This document shows positions 24,738 through 32,919 of a stretch of DNA of 33,029 nt, piece after piece. Position numbers and translations under genes: made by a program. The notes under the pieces are model-generated. The model did no database searches. It was not told where the DNA came from and saw only the letters and a program-made list of their open reading frames with translations. Origin of the DNA: Gallionella sp. (GTDB lineage: Bacteria; Pseudomonadota; Gammaproteobacteria; Burkholderiales; Gallionellaceae); contig JANLIB010000192.1 in the NCBI GenBank assembly GCA_024653675.1, positions 1 through 33,029 of the forward strand. Reading direction: 5' to 3'. How positions within the stretch are numbered: the stretch's first letter is position 1; each line of letters opens with the position of its first letter.

Positions 24738-25838
24738 ATGGACAAATTTGGAATAGACAGTCATAAGCTCATTTACCACCCGCAGCGCGTGACACAGTTT
24801 CTGGATGCGGGTGAAAACTGGGAACTTGCCAAACACGTCTACCCGATTTATGTGGAAGTTTCTCCAGTAGGAGCTTGTAACCACCGCTGCACCTTTTGCG
24901 CGGTTGACTACATTGGCTACAAGAGCCAGATGCTGGATGTCGGCGTGCTTTCCGGACGTTTGGCCGAAATAGGGCGGCTCGGCGTCAGGAGCATCATGTA
25001 TGCCGGCGAAGGCGAGCCGCTGCTGCACAAGAAAATCAACGAGATCGTCAAAGCGACAAAAAATGCCGGCATCGACGTGTCGTTCACCACCAATGCCACG
25101 GTGCTGAATGAAGCATTTGTCGAACAATCACTGCCGCTAACTTCCTGGATAAAGGTTTCCATCAATGCCGGCACTGCTGCCACCTACGCAAAAATTCATC
25201 AAACCAAGGAACGGGATTTTGACCGGGTAGTGGTCAACCTGAAACATGCGGTTGAATACAAGAAAGCTCATGGGCTGGACTGTACGATAGGCGCGCAATC
25301 CCTGCTTCTACCGGAGAATTCAGATGAGATGGAAACGCTGGCGCTGCTGTGCCGCGATGAAATCGGGCTGGACTACCTTGTGGTCAAGCCGTATTCACAG
25401 CACATGTTCAGCGAAACCCATGTCTATGAGAATGTCGATTACAGCGCTTACCTGGCGATGGCATCATCTCTTGAAAAGCTGAACACGGAAAACTTTCATG
25501 TGGTATTTAGAGAAAATACCATGCGGAAATATATGGAAGATGAAAGCTCGCGTTACAAAAAATGCAATGCGACCCCGTTCTTCTGGGCTTATGTCATGGC
25601 CGACGGGTCGGTCTATGGGTGCAGCGCTTACCTGCTCGACAAACGCTTCGAATATGGTAACCTCAACGAGCAATCATTTCAGGCGATATGGGAAGGCGAG
25701 CGGCGCAAGGCTAATTTTCACTATGTCAGGAATGAACTGGACATCATGGAATGCCGGAAAAACTGCCGTATGGATGAGGTGAACCGCTATCTTTATCAGC
25801 TGCGCGAAAACCTTGTTCAGCACGTGAATTTTATTTGA
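24738..25838 (+). CDS. Radical SAM/SPASM-like protein of unknown substrate
   Basis: A 366-residue radical S-adenosylmethionine enzyme. The cluster-binding motif is CNHRCTFC (Cys47, Cys51, Cys54), followed by the SAM-contact segment [10 protein letters not shown]. Cysteines 276, 295, 339 and 343 in the C-terminal part ([19 protein letters not shown]) suggest auxiliary iron-sulfur ligands as in SPASM or twitch domains. [16 protein letters not shown] is typical of that region. The protein shares its start ([12 protein letters not shown]) and end (HVNFI) with the second radical SAM protein at 31390. No signal peptide or peptide-substrate gene is nearby. Its place between Wzt and a sugar epimerase suggests action on a sugar or sugar nucleotide, which is inference. 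It begins 35 bases after wzt. Confidence 0.85.
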   Translation: MDKFGIDSHKLIYHPQRVTQFLDAGENWELAKHVYPIYVEVSPVGACNHRCTFCAVDYIGYKSQMLDVGVLSGRLAEIGRLGVRSIMYAGEGEPLLHKKINEIVKATKNAGIDVSFTTNATVLNEAFVEQSLPLTSWIKVSINAGTAATYAKIHQTKERDFDRVVVNLKHAVEYKKAHGLDCTIGAQSLLLPENSDEMETLALLCRDEIGLDYLVVKPYSQHMFSETHVYENVDYSAYLAMASSLEKLNTENFHVVFRENTMRKYMEDESSRYKKCNATPFFWAYVMADGSVYGCSAYLLDKRFEYGNLNEQSFQAIWEGERRKANFHYVRNELDIMECRKNCRMDEVNRYLYQLRENLVQHVNFI

Positions 25839-25845
25839 GTCCATC

Positions 25846-26841
25846 ATGAAAACCTTAATCACCGGCGGCGCCGGTTTTATCGGCAGCCACTTGGCGGAAT
25901 TACTGATCGGGAAAGGGCACGAGGTTATCGTCGTCGACAATCTGCTCTCCGGGCGCCTGAAAAATCTGCAGTCGGTTACCGGGCATGCCGGATTCAAGTT
26001 CACCCAGGCGGATATTCGCGACATGGCTTCCCTGCAGCCGCTCTTTGAAAATGCGGACTGGGTATTTCACCTCGCCGGGCTGGCGGATATCGTGCCTTCG
26101 ATCGAAATGCCGGCGCAATACTACAGCACCAATGTCACCGGCACCTTCAACGTGCTGGAGTGCGCGCGTCAATGCGGCGTGAAACGGCTCATCTATGCTG
26201 CATCATCGTCAAGTTACGGCATTCCGGATGTGTATCCCACGCCGGAATCGTCTCCGATCAAACCGCAATACCCCTATGCCCTGACCAAATATATGGGAGA
26301 AGAACTGGTGCTGCACTGGTCTAGCGTTTACAAGCTGCCCGCCGTCTCTTTACGCCTGTTCAATGTGTTCGGAACACGATCCCGCACATCCGGGGCATAT
26401 GGCGCAGTCTTCGGCGTATTCCTGGCGCAAAAGCTCAATGGGAAACCTTTTACAGTAGTAGGAGACGGCACACAGACCAGGGACTTTACCTATGTCACTG
26501 ATGTTGCCGAAGCATTCTTGTGTGCGGCAGAATCCTCAATTTCCGGAGAGGCAATGAATGTCGGCAGCGGCAGCCATTACAGCGTCAATCGTCTTGTTGA
26601 ATTGCTGGGAGGAGATATCGAATATATTCCCAGACGCCCCGGGGAGCCTGATTGTACATTCGGTGACATATCCAGAATACAACGTTTGCTTGGATGGAAA
26701 GCCAGAGTCAGCTTTGAAGAAGGCGTAAGCCGGATGATAGAGCGCATCAACGACTGGAAGGATGCGCCGGTATGGGATCCTGCCAGCATCAATCAGGCGA
26801 CCAGCTCATGGTTCAAATATCTGGGAGAAAAGCAGCAATGA
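25846..26841 (+). CDS. NAD-dependent sugar-nucleotide epimerase/dehydratase (extended SDR)
   Basis: A 331-residue extended short-chain dehydrogenase of the GalE/WbpP-like class. The cofactor motif is TGGAGFIGSHLAELL; the active-site series is AASSSSYG and YALTKYMGEE (Tyr-x3-Lys). VSLRLFNVFGTR and FTYVTDVAEAFLCAAE are the usual substrate-loop and C-terminal segments. Reactions possible for this class include 4-epimerisation and 4,6-dehydration; the sequence alone does not decide. It follows the radical SAM gene by seven bases and overlaps the SIS gene by four (ATGA), so it is translated as part of the same operon. By context it probably acts on a UDP- or NDP-activated sugar made by the next two genes. 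Confidence 0.88.
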   Translation: MKTLITGGAGFIGSHLAELLIGKGHEVIVVDNLLSGRLKNLQSVTGHAGFKFTQADIRDMASLQPLFENADWVFHLAGLADIVPSIEMPAQYYSTNVTGTFNVLECARQCGVKRLIYAASSSSYGIPDVYPTPESSPIKPQYPYALTKYMGEELVLHWSSVYKLPAVSLRLFNVFGTRSRTSGAYGAVFGVFLAQKLNGKPFTVVGDGTQTRDFTYVTDVAEAFLCAAESSISGEAMNVGSGSHYSVNRLVELLGGDIEYIPRRPGEPDCTFGDISRIQRLLGWKARVSFEEGVSRMIERINDWKDAPVWDPASINQATSSWFKYLGEKQQ

Positions 26842-27440
26842 CGAAAGAACTGGAAGACATGCAGCTTGCGAAACGGGCTGCAAAATTTGCGGCATTGCTG
26901 GGGAGCTGCGAAGTCACCGGCAGGAATGGCTCTTCGCTGGGAACAGAAGCCGGCATCGCAACCGCCTTGCAGATTCTTACCCGTATGCGCGGCAAAAACG
27001 GCAGCGTTTATGTCATCGGCAACGGCGGCAGCGCCGCAGTGGCAAGCCATGCGGTAATCGATCTTATCAATGTTGCGAAGCTGCGCGCATTCACGCTGCA
27101 TGAACCATCGGTGCTCACCTGCATTGTCAACGATTACGGCTACGAGAACGCCTATTCACGCCTGCTGGCGCATATGGCGCGACCGGAGGATATATTGATT
27201 GCCATCAGCAGTTCCGGACGTTCGATGAATATCCGCAATGCGGCGACGCAGGTTATCAACAACGGCGGCAGCGTTATCACCTTAAGCGGTTTTCTGCACG
27301 ACAATCCGTTACGCTCCATGGGTGATGTCAATATCTGGCTGGATATCAGCGATTACGGCCTGGTCGAGATCGGGCACCAGTTCATTCTGCATAACATGTC
27401 CGACCGCTTTGGCGCAGGCTACGGAAGCACCGCAGCATGA
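26838..27440 (+). CDS. GmhA-like phosphosugar isomerase (SIS domain)
   Basis: A 200-residue SIS-domain protein resembling sedoheptulose-7-phosphate isomerase. VYVIGNGGSAAVASHAVIDL and ISSSGRSMNIRNAA are the sugar-phosphate-binding motifs. LVEIGHQFILHNMSDRF near the C-terminus holds a histidine in the position expected of GmhA-type helices. GmhA makes D-glycero-D-manno-heptose 7-phosphate from sedoheptulose 7-phosphate. The start at 26838 overlaps the previous stop; the track's 26772 start reads into the epimerase. The stop overlaps the next gene (ATGA), which encodes the kinase and nucleotidyltransferase steps that normally follow. It differs from housekeeping GmhA in its flanking sequence (ARPEDILIAISSSGRS), so it may be a specialised paralogue. 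Confidence 0.82.
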   Translation: MTKELEDMQLAKRAAKFAALLGSCEVTGRNGSSLGTEAGIATALQILTRMRGKNGSVYVIGNGGSAAVASHAVIDLINVAKLRAFTLHEPSVLTCIVNDYGYENAYSRLLAHMARPEDILIAISSSGRSMNIRNAATQVINNGGSVITLSGFLHDNPLRSMGDVNIWLDISDYGLVEIGHQFILHNMSDRFGAGYGSTAA

Positions 27441-28960
27441 GCACAGAAAAAATCCTCGACTTGCAGGAACTTGTGGCGCGTGCCCGGCAACTCCGCGACG
27501 GCGGAAAACAGGTAGTGCTGTGCCACGGCACTTACGACCTTATGCACACCGGGCACATCCGTTATCTGCAACGCGCAAAGCAGGAAGGCGATATTCTGCT
27601 GGTCACGGTCACTGCCGATGCCTATGTCAACAAGGGTCCTGGCCGGCCGGTGTTCAATGAGCAACTGCGCGCCGAAAGCCTGGCTGCGCTGGCCTGTGTC
27701 GATTATGTCGCCATCAACCATGCCGTTTCCGCAGTCGAAGCGCTGCACGCAATTCAGCCCAATATTTACGCCAAAGGCAGCGATTACCGCTCGCACAGCG
27801 AAGATGTGACGGGGAATATCGCCCTGGAACAGGCTGCTGTCGAAGCGCACGGCGGACGTATTTTCTATACCGACGAAATTACATTCAGCTCCAGCAACTT
27901 GCTGAATTCCTACTTTGACGTTTTCCCGCCGGAAGTCAGGGGATTCCTCAAGGATTTCCGCGAACGCTGGCCGGAAAATGAAGTCCGCAAAATGATTGCC
28001 ACGCTGGGCGATTTGAAGGTTCTTGTCGTCGGTGACGCCATCATAGACCAGTATCACTACTCCACCCCTCTGGGGCAGACCGGCAAAGGCAGCTTTCTGG
28101 CCGTGCGCTATGAATCGGAAGAACAGTTTGCCGGCGGCTCCATTGCCGTCGCCAATCACATCGCAGGGTTTGCCGGGAGTGTCACCCTGTTGACGGGGCT
28201 GGGTAAAGTTGACAGCCATGAGCAGTTTATCCTGGACAAATTGTCAAAAAATGTCGAACCGGTATTTTTTGCTTTTGCCGATGCGCCAACGGTAACCAAG
28301 CGGCGCTTTGTCGATAACGATCTGGCAAAATTTTTCGAGGTATATTTTTACAAGGAAAATGCCGTTTACGGAGAAGTGGAGCAGCGAATCTGCCAATGGC
28401 TCGGTGCAAATATTGCGTCATATGATGCGGTAATCGTGCCGGATTTCGGGAACGGCTTCATCACTCCGGCCATGATCAGCATCCTCTCCGCCAAAGCGAA
28501 ATACCTCGCGGTCAATACGCAGATCAACAGCGGCAATCGCGGCTATCATGTGATTCACCGTTATCCGCGGGCTGATTTCGTCTCTCTCAATGAACCGGAG
28601 CTGCGCCTGGCCGCGCATAACCGCAATGACCCTCTGGAAGCAGTGGCCGGCCTGATGGGCGAAAGGGTGCAGGCCAGGCAATTGGCCGTCACGCGCGGAA
28701 CCAAAGGAGTGATGATTTATGATCGGGACATGAGAATGTTTCACAATGTCCCGGCGCTGGCCACACGGGTGATCGACCGTATCGGTGCGGGTGACGCTTT
28801 CCTGTCTTTGGCGGGCATATGCCTTGCCAGAGGACTTGATGCACAGGTTGCCGCATTTGTCGGCAGCGTGGCTGCCGCAATGGATGTGCAGATCGTCTGC
28901 AACAGGGAACCCATCAATCCGGTTGGCCTCAATAAGTACGTTACCACCCTGTTGAAATAG
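27437..28960 (+). CDS. Nucleotidyltransferase-carbohydrate kinase fusion (HldE-like, reversed domain order)
   Basis: A 507-residue two-domain protein. Residues 1-170 form a cytidylyltransferase-like domain with LCHGTYDLMHTGHIRYL (HxGH at 37-40) and the RPVFNEQLRAESLAALACVDYV segment. From about residue 190 a PfkB/ribokinase-like domain starts (LKVLVVGDAIIDQYHY). It contains FAGGSIAVANHIAGF and the catalytic RIGAGDAF near residue 453. E. coli HldE carries the same two activities but with the kinase first. Here the nucleotidyltransferase comes first, so it is an independent fusion or a rearrangement. By analogy it would phosphorylate a heptose 7-phosphate at C1 and add a nucleotide; both substrate and nucleotide are unproven. 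It overlaps the SIS gene by four bases. Confidence 0.85.
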   Translation: MSTEKILDLQELVARARQLRDGGKQVVLCHGTYDLMHTGHIRYLQRAKQEGDILLVTVTADAYVNKGPGRPVFNEQLRAESLAALACVDYVAINHAVSAVEALHAIQPNIYAKGSDYRSHSEDVTGNIALEQAAVEAHGGRIFYTDEITFSSSNLLNSYFDVFPPEVRGFLKDFRERWPENEVRKMIATLGDLKVLVVGDAIIDQYHYSTPLGQTGKGSFLAVRYESEEQFAGGSIAVANHIAGFAGSVTLLTGLGKVDSHEQFILDKLSKNVEPVFFAFADAPTVTKRRFVDNDLAKFFEVYFYKENAVYGEVEQRICQWLGANIASYDAVIVPDFGNGFITPAMISILSAKAKYLAVNTQINSGNRGYHVIHRYPRADFVSLNEPELRLAAHNRNDPLEAVAGLMGERVQARQLAVTRGTKGVMIYDRDMRMFHNVPALATRVIDRIGAGDAFLSLAGICLARGLDAQVAAFVGSVAAAMDVQIVCNREPINPVGLNKYVTTLLK

Positions 28961-28973
28961 CCCACAACGACAA

Positions 28974-29936
28974 ATGAGCCACTCCAGCCAGCTTGCCCTG
29001 CTTCGCTCCATGTTGCGCATCAGGCGCATCGAGGAAGCCATTGCAGACCGCTATGCCGAACAGGAAATGCGCTGCCCGATGCATTTGTGCATCGGGCAGG
29101 AGGCCATTGCCGTGGGCGTATGTGCAGCGCTCTCAAAAGGCGATTCGGTATTCAGCAACCATCGCGCTCATGGGCACTATCTGGCAAAAGGCGGCAGCCT
29201 CAATGCGATGGTGGCGGAACTGTATGGCCGTTCAACGGGCTGTTGCGGTGGGCGCGGCGGGTCAATGCACTTGATTGATCTGGATGCCGGATTTTCCGGA
29301 TCCACTCCCATTGTAGGAGGTACAGTGCCGCTGGCGGTCGGGGCAGCATGGGCTTCCTCGCTCAAACAAAGCGAGCAGGTTACAGTGGTTTTCTTCGGGG
29401 ATGGCTGCTTTGAAGAAGGCGTTGTTCACGAATCCATGAATTTCGCAAAGCTGCACAAACTACCGGTGGTATTTGTATGCGAAAACAATAATTTTTCCGT
29501 TTATACGCGCTTGAACGAGCGGCAACCTGAACGCCCGTTATACCGGGTGGCTGAAGCTCATGGCTTGGCCGCCTATACCGGCAACGGCAACGATGTGGAA
29601 GAAGTGCTGGCAATCTCGCGCAAGGCTGTCGGCCTCGCAAGGCAAGGGCAAGGGCCTCAGTTCATAGAGTTGCATGCTTACCGCTGGCGCGAACACTGCG
29701 GGCCAAACTTTGACGATGAATTGAATTACCGGACGGCGCAGGAAATCAAAGCGGGAATACATGACTGCCCTATCGCCAGTTACACCAGAAAACTGGAAAA
29801 GGAAAACGGAAACATCCATCTCGAAATTGAGCGATGCGAGGCCGAAATACAACGGGAGATCGCCGCCGCCTTCGAGTTTGCTCTCTCCAGCAAAAAACCG
29901 TCCATCGATGATTCCCAAGGGAAGGTCTACGCCTGA
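28974..29936 (+). CDS. Thiamine-dependent dehydrogenase E1 component, alpha subunit
   Basis: A 320-residue protein of the pyruvate/branched-chain 2-oxoacid dehydrogenase E1-alpha family. The thiamine-diphosphate motif is complete: GDG at residues 142-144 (FFGDGCFEEGVVHESMNFA) and NNN at 171-173. MHLCIGQEAIAVGVCAAL and NHRAHGHYLAKGGSL are other family segments. In ordinary complexes E1 decarboxylates a 2-oxoacid and passes the acyl unit to lipoyl-E2. No E2 or E3 gene is in the window, and the neighbours are sugar genes, so it may form a carbon-carbon bond on a sugar instead (inference). It begins 13 bases after the kinase fusion and ends one base before E1 beta. The C-terminal 40 residues are charged and may be a linker. 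Confidence 0.87.
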   Translation: MSHSSQLALLRSMLRIRRIEEAIADRYAEQEMRCPMHLCIGQEAIAVGVCAALSKGDSVFSNHRAHGHYLAKGGSLNAMVAELYGRSTGCCGGRGGSMHLIDLDAGFSGSTPIVGGTVPLAVGAAWASSLKQSEQVTVVFFGDGCFEEGVVHESMNFAKLHKLPVVFVCENNNFSVYTRLNERQPERPLYRVAEAHGLAAYTGNGNDVEEVLAISRKAVGLARQGQGPQFIELHAYRWREHCGPNFDDELNYRTAQEIKAGIHDCPIASYTRKLEKENGNIHLEIERCEAEIQREIAAAFEFALSSKKPSIDDSQGKVYA

Positions 29937-29937
29937 A

Positions 29938-31017
29938 ATGAAGCATCGGGATATCACTTTCGCAGAAGCGATCCGGGAAGGCCTTGATCAGTCCATGGAA
30001 AAGGATCCCCGCGTGATCGTCATCGGCGAAGGCGTGCCCGACCCCAAGGCGATTTTCAATACCACTGCCGGCCTGCGCGATAAATATGGCAACCGGAGAG
30101 TTTTTGACATGCCGCTGTCCGAGAACGGCATGACCGGAATTTGTATCGGCGCCGCACTTTCCGGGCTGCGTCCCGTCATGGTGCATCAGCGTATTGATTT
30201 TGCGCTATTGGCGATGGATCAATTGATCAATAATGCTGCCAAGTGGCATTACATGTTTGACGGCAAGGCATCCGTTCCGCTGGTTGTTCGCATGATCGTA
30301 GGCCGCGGATGGGGACAGGGCCCCCAGCATTCGCAGAGCTTGCAAGCCATGTTCGCGCATGCGCCGGGAATCAAGGTCATTATGCCGACGACTGCTTATG
30401 ACGCAAAAGGAATGCTGATCTCAGCGATAGAGGATAACAACCCGGTACTGTTCATTGAACATCGCTTGCTACACCAGATTAAAGACAATGTTCCCGAAGA
30501 ATACTATCGTGTGCCGCTGGGACAGGCAAAAGTGTTGCATGAAGGCGATGCCGTTACGGTAGCAGCCTTTTCTTATATGGCGGTCGAAGCACTGGTTGCC
30601 GCCAAAGCGCTGAAATCGGCCATGGGAATTGGCATCGACGTACTGGATATGCGTAGCGTGCGCCCGCTTGACGTTGCCAGCGTGCTGAATTCAGTCCGGA
30701 AAACGGGACAATTGATTGTCGCGGATACAGCATCTCGTACAGGCAGTATCGCAGGTGAATTAATCAGCCAGGTTTCCGAGCAAGCCTTTGATGCGTTGAG
30801 AACCCATCCTGTACGCATCGCCTGTCCCGATCATCCCGCTCCAACTTCCCACTTTATGACCAGGCACTATTACCCAGGCCCGCAAATGATTGCCGATGAA
30901 GTGCTCAAAATGGTCGGCGCGGATAAAACATCGACCAACTATCGCGAATTGTGCGCATTGATGTTGCACGACGGACCGCATGACGCCCCGAATCGCGGAT
31001 TTACCGGGCCGTTTTGA
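29938..31017 (+). CDS. Thiamine-dependent dehydrogenase E1 component, beta subunit
   Basis: A 359-residue E1-beta family protein that would pair with the alpha subunit as an alpha2-beta2 heterotetramer. The N-terminal pyrimidine-binding half has ITFAEAIREGLDQSMEKDPR, VIVIGEGVPDP and the PLSENGMTGICIGAALSGLR segment with the conserved catalytic-type glutamate (SEN). GQGPQHSQSLQAMFAHAPGI corresponds to the HSQS loop of PDH-beta. The C-terminal half has VLDMRSVRPLDVASVLNSV and VADTASRTGSIAGELISQV. I use the ATG at 29938 (MKHRDITFAEA), one base after the alpha stop; the track start at 29761 reads through alpha in another frame. The C-terminal tail (about 40 residues) is longer than in housekeeping PdhB. 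The function within a sugar cluster is inferred as for alpha. Confidence 0.86.
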   Translation: MKHRDITFAEAIREGLDQSMEKDPRVIVIGEGVPDPKAIFNTTAGLRDKYGNRRVFDMPLSENGMTGICIGAALSGLRPVMVHQRIDFALLAMDQLINNAAKWHYMFDGKASVPLVVRMIVGRGWGQGPQHSQSLQAMFAHAPGIKVIMPTTAYDAKGMLISAIEDNNPVLFIEHRLLHQIKDNVPEEYYRVPLGQAKVLHEGDAVTVAAFSYMAVEALVAAKALKSAMGIGIDVLDMRSVRPLDVASVLNSVRKTGQLIVADTASRTGSIAGELISQVSEQAFDALRTHPVRIACPDHPAPTSHFMTRHYYPGPQMIADEVLKMVGADKTSTNYRELCALMLHDGPHDAPNRGFTGPF

Positions 31018-31054
31018 TCCCTTTATGCAAGAACTTATTCAAGATTAATGAACC

Positions 31055-31393
31055 ATGAGCAGTAATCTTTATAATGCCAATACAAATACGCCAGCACCCG
31101 GGCATACCTGGCGCCAACTATCCGATAACGAGAGACTTGTTCTCGTTAATAATACTGTGACGGCCAGGATGGCGGCCTTAAACAAAACTCTTGTGGCTGT
31201 CGAAGCAAAGCTGGATGGCCAGGTAATAATAAGGCTGCTCGAACCTGTTCCCGCCGACAAACGCGGAACGCTGTTGCTTGATCTTGAAGCTTTTCTGAAG
31301 GAATCGATTGATCCGGGGCTTGTCGTCTGGCTCGAACCTTTCGGGGATCGCAGCTCGTTAAGAAACCTTCGTGGCATTGAGGTGAAATCATGA
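31055..31393 (+). CDS. Small protein of unknown function preceding the second radical SAM gene
   Basis: A 112-residue protein I do not recognise. It has no signal peptide, transmembrane segment or cysteine. The N-terminal 20 residues are polar and probably flexible; the middle looks like a helix (LVLVNNTVTARMAALNKTLV) followed by two strands (VEAKLDGQVIIRLLEPV). The end reads like a helix and strand (LLLDLEAFLKESI, GLVVWLEPFGD) and then LRNLRGIEVKS. The stop overlaps the radical SAM start (ATGA), which suggests a close working link, perhaps an accessory or substrate-presenting subunit. That role is inference. The first 100 bases are AT-richer than the neighbouring genes. The start at 31055 has no clear ribosome-binding site and is not certain. 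Confidence 0.65.
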   Translation: MSSNLYNANTNTPAPGHTWRQLSDNERLVLVNNTVTARMAALNKTLVAVEAKLDGQVIIRLLEPVPADKRGTLLLDLEAFLKESIDPGLVVWLEPFGDRSSLRNLRGIEVKS

Positions 31394-32529
31394 GTGAGGC
31401 TGTTCAGACGCGCGAAGGCACGCTGATCCTCGACTCCCACAAGCTTTCCTATCACACCGACCGGGTGGAGGCATGGGAAGCCGGGGAGCGGATAGCCCCT
31501 GTCAGTGTCGATATGTCTCTAACCCGCGCGTGCGGCGCCATGTGCACATTCTGCTACGCCATGATGCAGGAATCACAGGCGCGCAGCAGCATCAAGACTT
31601 CCCACGCGCTCAACCTGCTCGACGATTTTGCCGCCATCGGCATACGCAGCGTTTCGCTTGTTTCGGATGGGGAAAGCACGCTGTCGAATGCGTATGTGCC
31701 CTTCATTCAACACGCTGCCAAGCTGGGAATTGACGTTGGGAATGCCACGAATGCATGGGAATGGGAACCGGAAAAGATCGAACAGGTCTTGCCCCATCTC
31801 ACCTGGGTGCGCTTCACGGTTGCTGCCGGAAGGCCGGAAAGCTACGCAAAAATTATGTACAAAGGACCCGAACATACCGAAGTTTTTGACCGTGCCATTA
31901 AGCACATCAAGTACGCCGTTGACCTCAAGAAGCGCAATCGTCTGCCGGTAACGCTGGGCATCCAGATGGTGCTGATGCCGCACTTGAAAGAGGAGATCAT
32001 TCCATTCGCACAACTCGGCCTCGATCTTGGCGTTGACTATGCCGTGATCAAGCACTGCTCGGACGACGAACAGCACACGCTGGGCATAGACTACAGCCAA
32101 TATGAAAGCCTTCATGACCTGCTTATTCAGGCGGAGTCCATGAGCAACGAGCAAACCAAAATTATTGTCAAATGGGACAAGATCAGGGATGGGGATAAGC
32201 CGTCCTACAAGCGCTTCTATGGTCCCCAGTTTTTGCTGCAAATCAGCGGCAGCGGCCTGGTGGCGCCTTCCGGCATGTTCTTTAATGCCCGCTATTCCAA
32301 ACTCCATATCGGCAATTTTACTGAAGAACGGTTCATTGATATCTGGAAATCCGAGCGTTACTGGCGAGCCATGAATTATCTGGCTTCTCCGGCTTTCGAT
32401 GCCCAGACCATGATGGGCACATTGCCGATTCAGCACTATGTGAGTGTGGCACTCGACAATCACGCCAAAGGCATAGCGCGAATCCGTCCGGGCACCGGGC
32501 AAAAGCCGCTGCATGTTAATTTTTTGTGA
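31390..32529 (+). CDS. Second radical SAM protein, paralogue lacking the auxiliary cysteines
   Basis: A 379-residue radical S-adenosylmethionine protein. The cluster motif is CGAMCTFC (Cys48, Cys52, Cys55), with SDGESTL in the place of the GGEP-like motif. It shares with the protein at 24738 the start pattern DSHKLSYHTDRV, the SYAKI stretch, IGNFTEERFIDIWKSERY (compare [17 protein letters not shown]) and the end HVNFL. Where the first protein has GCSAY and CRKNC, this one has APSGM and no cysteine pair, so an auxiliary cluster is probably absent. The substrate is unknown; I infer a sugar-related reaction from the operon. It overlaps the small protein gene by four bases and is the last complete gene in the window. 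Confidence 0.85.
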   Translation: MSEAVQTREGTLILDSHKLSYHTDRVEAWEAGERIAPVSVDMSLTRACGAMCTFCYAMMQESQARSSIKTSHALNLLDDFAAIGIRSVSLVSDGESTLSNAYVPFIQHAAKLGIDVGNATNAWEWEPEKIEQVLPHLTWVRFTVAAGRPESYAKIMYKGPEHTEVFDRAIKHIKYAVDLKKRNRLPVTLGIQMVLMPHLKEEIIPFAQLGLDLGVDYAVIKHCSDDEQHTLGIDYSQYESLHDLLIQAESMSNEQTKIIVKWDKIRDGDKPSYKRFYGPQFLLQISGSGLVAPSGMFFNARYSKLHIGNFTEERFIDIWKSERYWRAMNYLASPAFDAQTMMGTLPIQHYVSVALDNHAKGIARIRPGTGQKPLHVNFL

Positions 32530-32583
32530 GAGGTTCATCGTGCGTCTGCTTTGACCACGCAATTTTAAGAAATAACAAAAAAA

Positions 32584-32919
32584 ATGGCTGCAACCCATGT
32601 TAACAATACCTCCCTGCATACTGAACATTTAACCCACCCAAAATACCGCGCAGACATTGACGGCTTACGTGCAATAGCAGTTCTCTCAGTTGTAGGGTTT
32701 CATGCTTTTCCTTCTTCGATTAAAGGTGGGTTTGTTGGCGTCGATGTTTTCTTCGTCATCTCCGGATTTTTAATCTCAACAATTATTATTGGCAGCCTGG
32801 AGCGAAATAGCTTTAGCTTCATTGAGTTTTATAGTCGTCGCATCAAACGCATATTCCCAGCCCTGCTTTTGGTATTGATTGCCAGCTTTGCAATTGGCTG
32901 GTTTGTGCCACTATGTTGA
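32584..32919 (+). pseudogene. Acyltransferase-3 (OafA/YrhL-like) gene, 5' fragment
   Basis: The first 111 codons of an inner-membrane acyltransferase-3 protein, which O-acetylates surface polysaccharides. Typical pieces are [41 protein letters not shown] and [18 protein letters not shown], with the first transmembrane segments present. Full proteins have 350-650 residues and about ten helices. Here the frame ends at TGA (32917-32919) inside an inverted repeat, just after GWFVP, where a family member would go on. The gene was probably cut by a mobile element whose end starts about there. The rest could lie beyond the window. It is AT-richer than the cluster before it. The likely role before disruption is acetylation of the polysaccharide made by this locus. 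Confidence 0.75.

Noticed and set aside
24738-25838. Radical SAM maturase of a ribosomally made peptide
   Set aside because: No leader-peptide gene, recognition-element protein or exporter-peptidase lies nearby; the neighbours are all sugar-nucleotide and polysaccharide genes.
31573-32628. Minus-strand ORF of 351 codons
   Set aside because: Antisense to the second radical SAM gene; no family features and no plausible start context.
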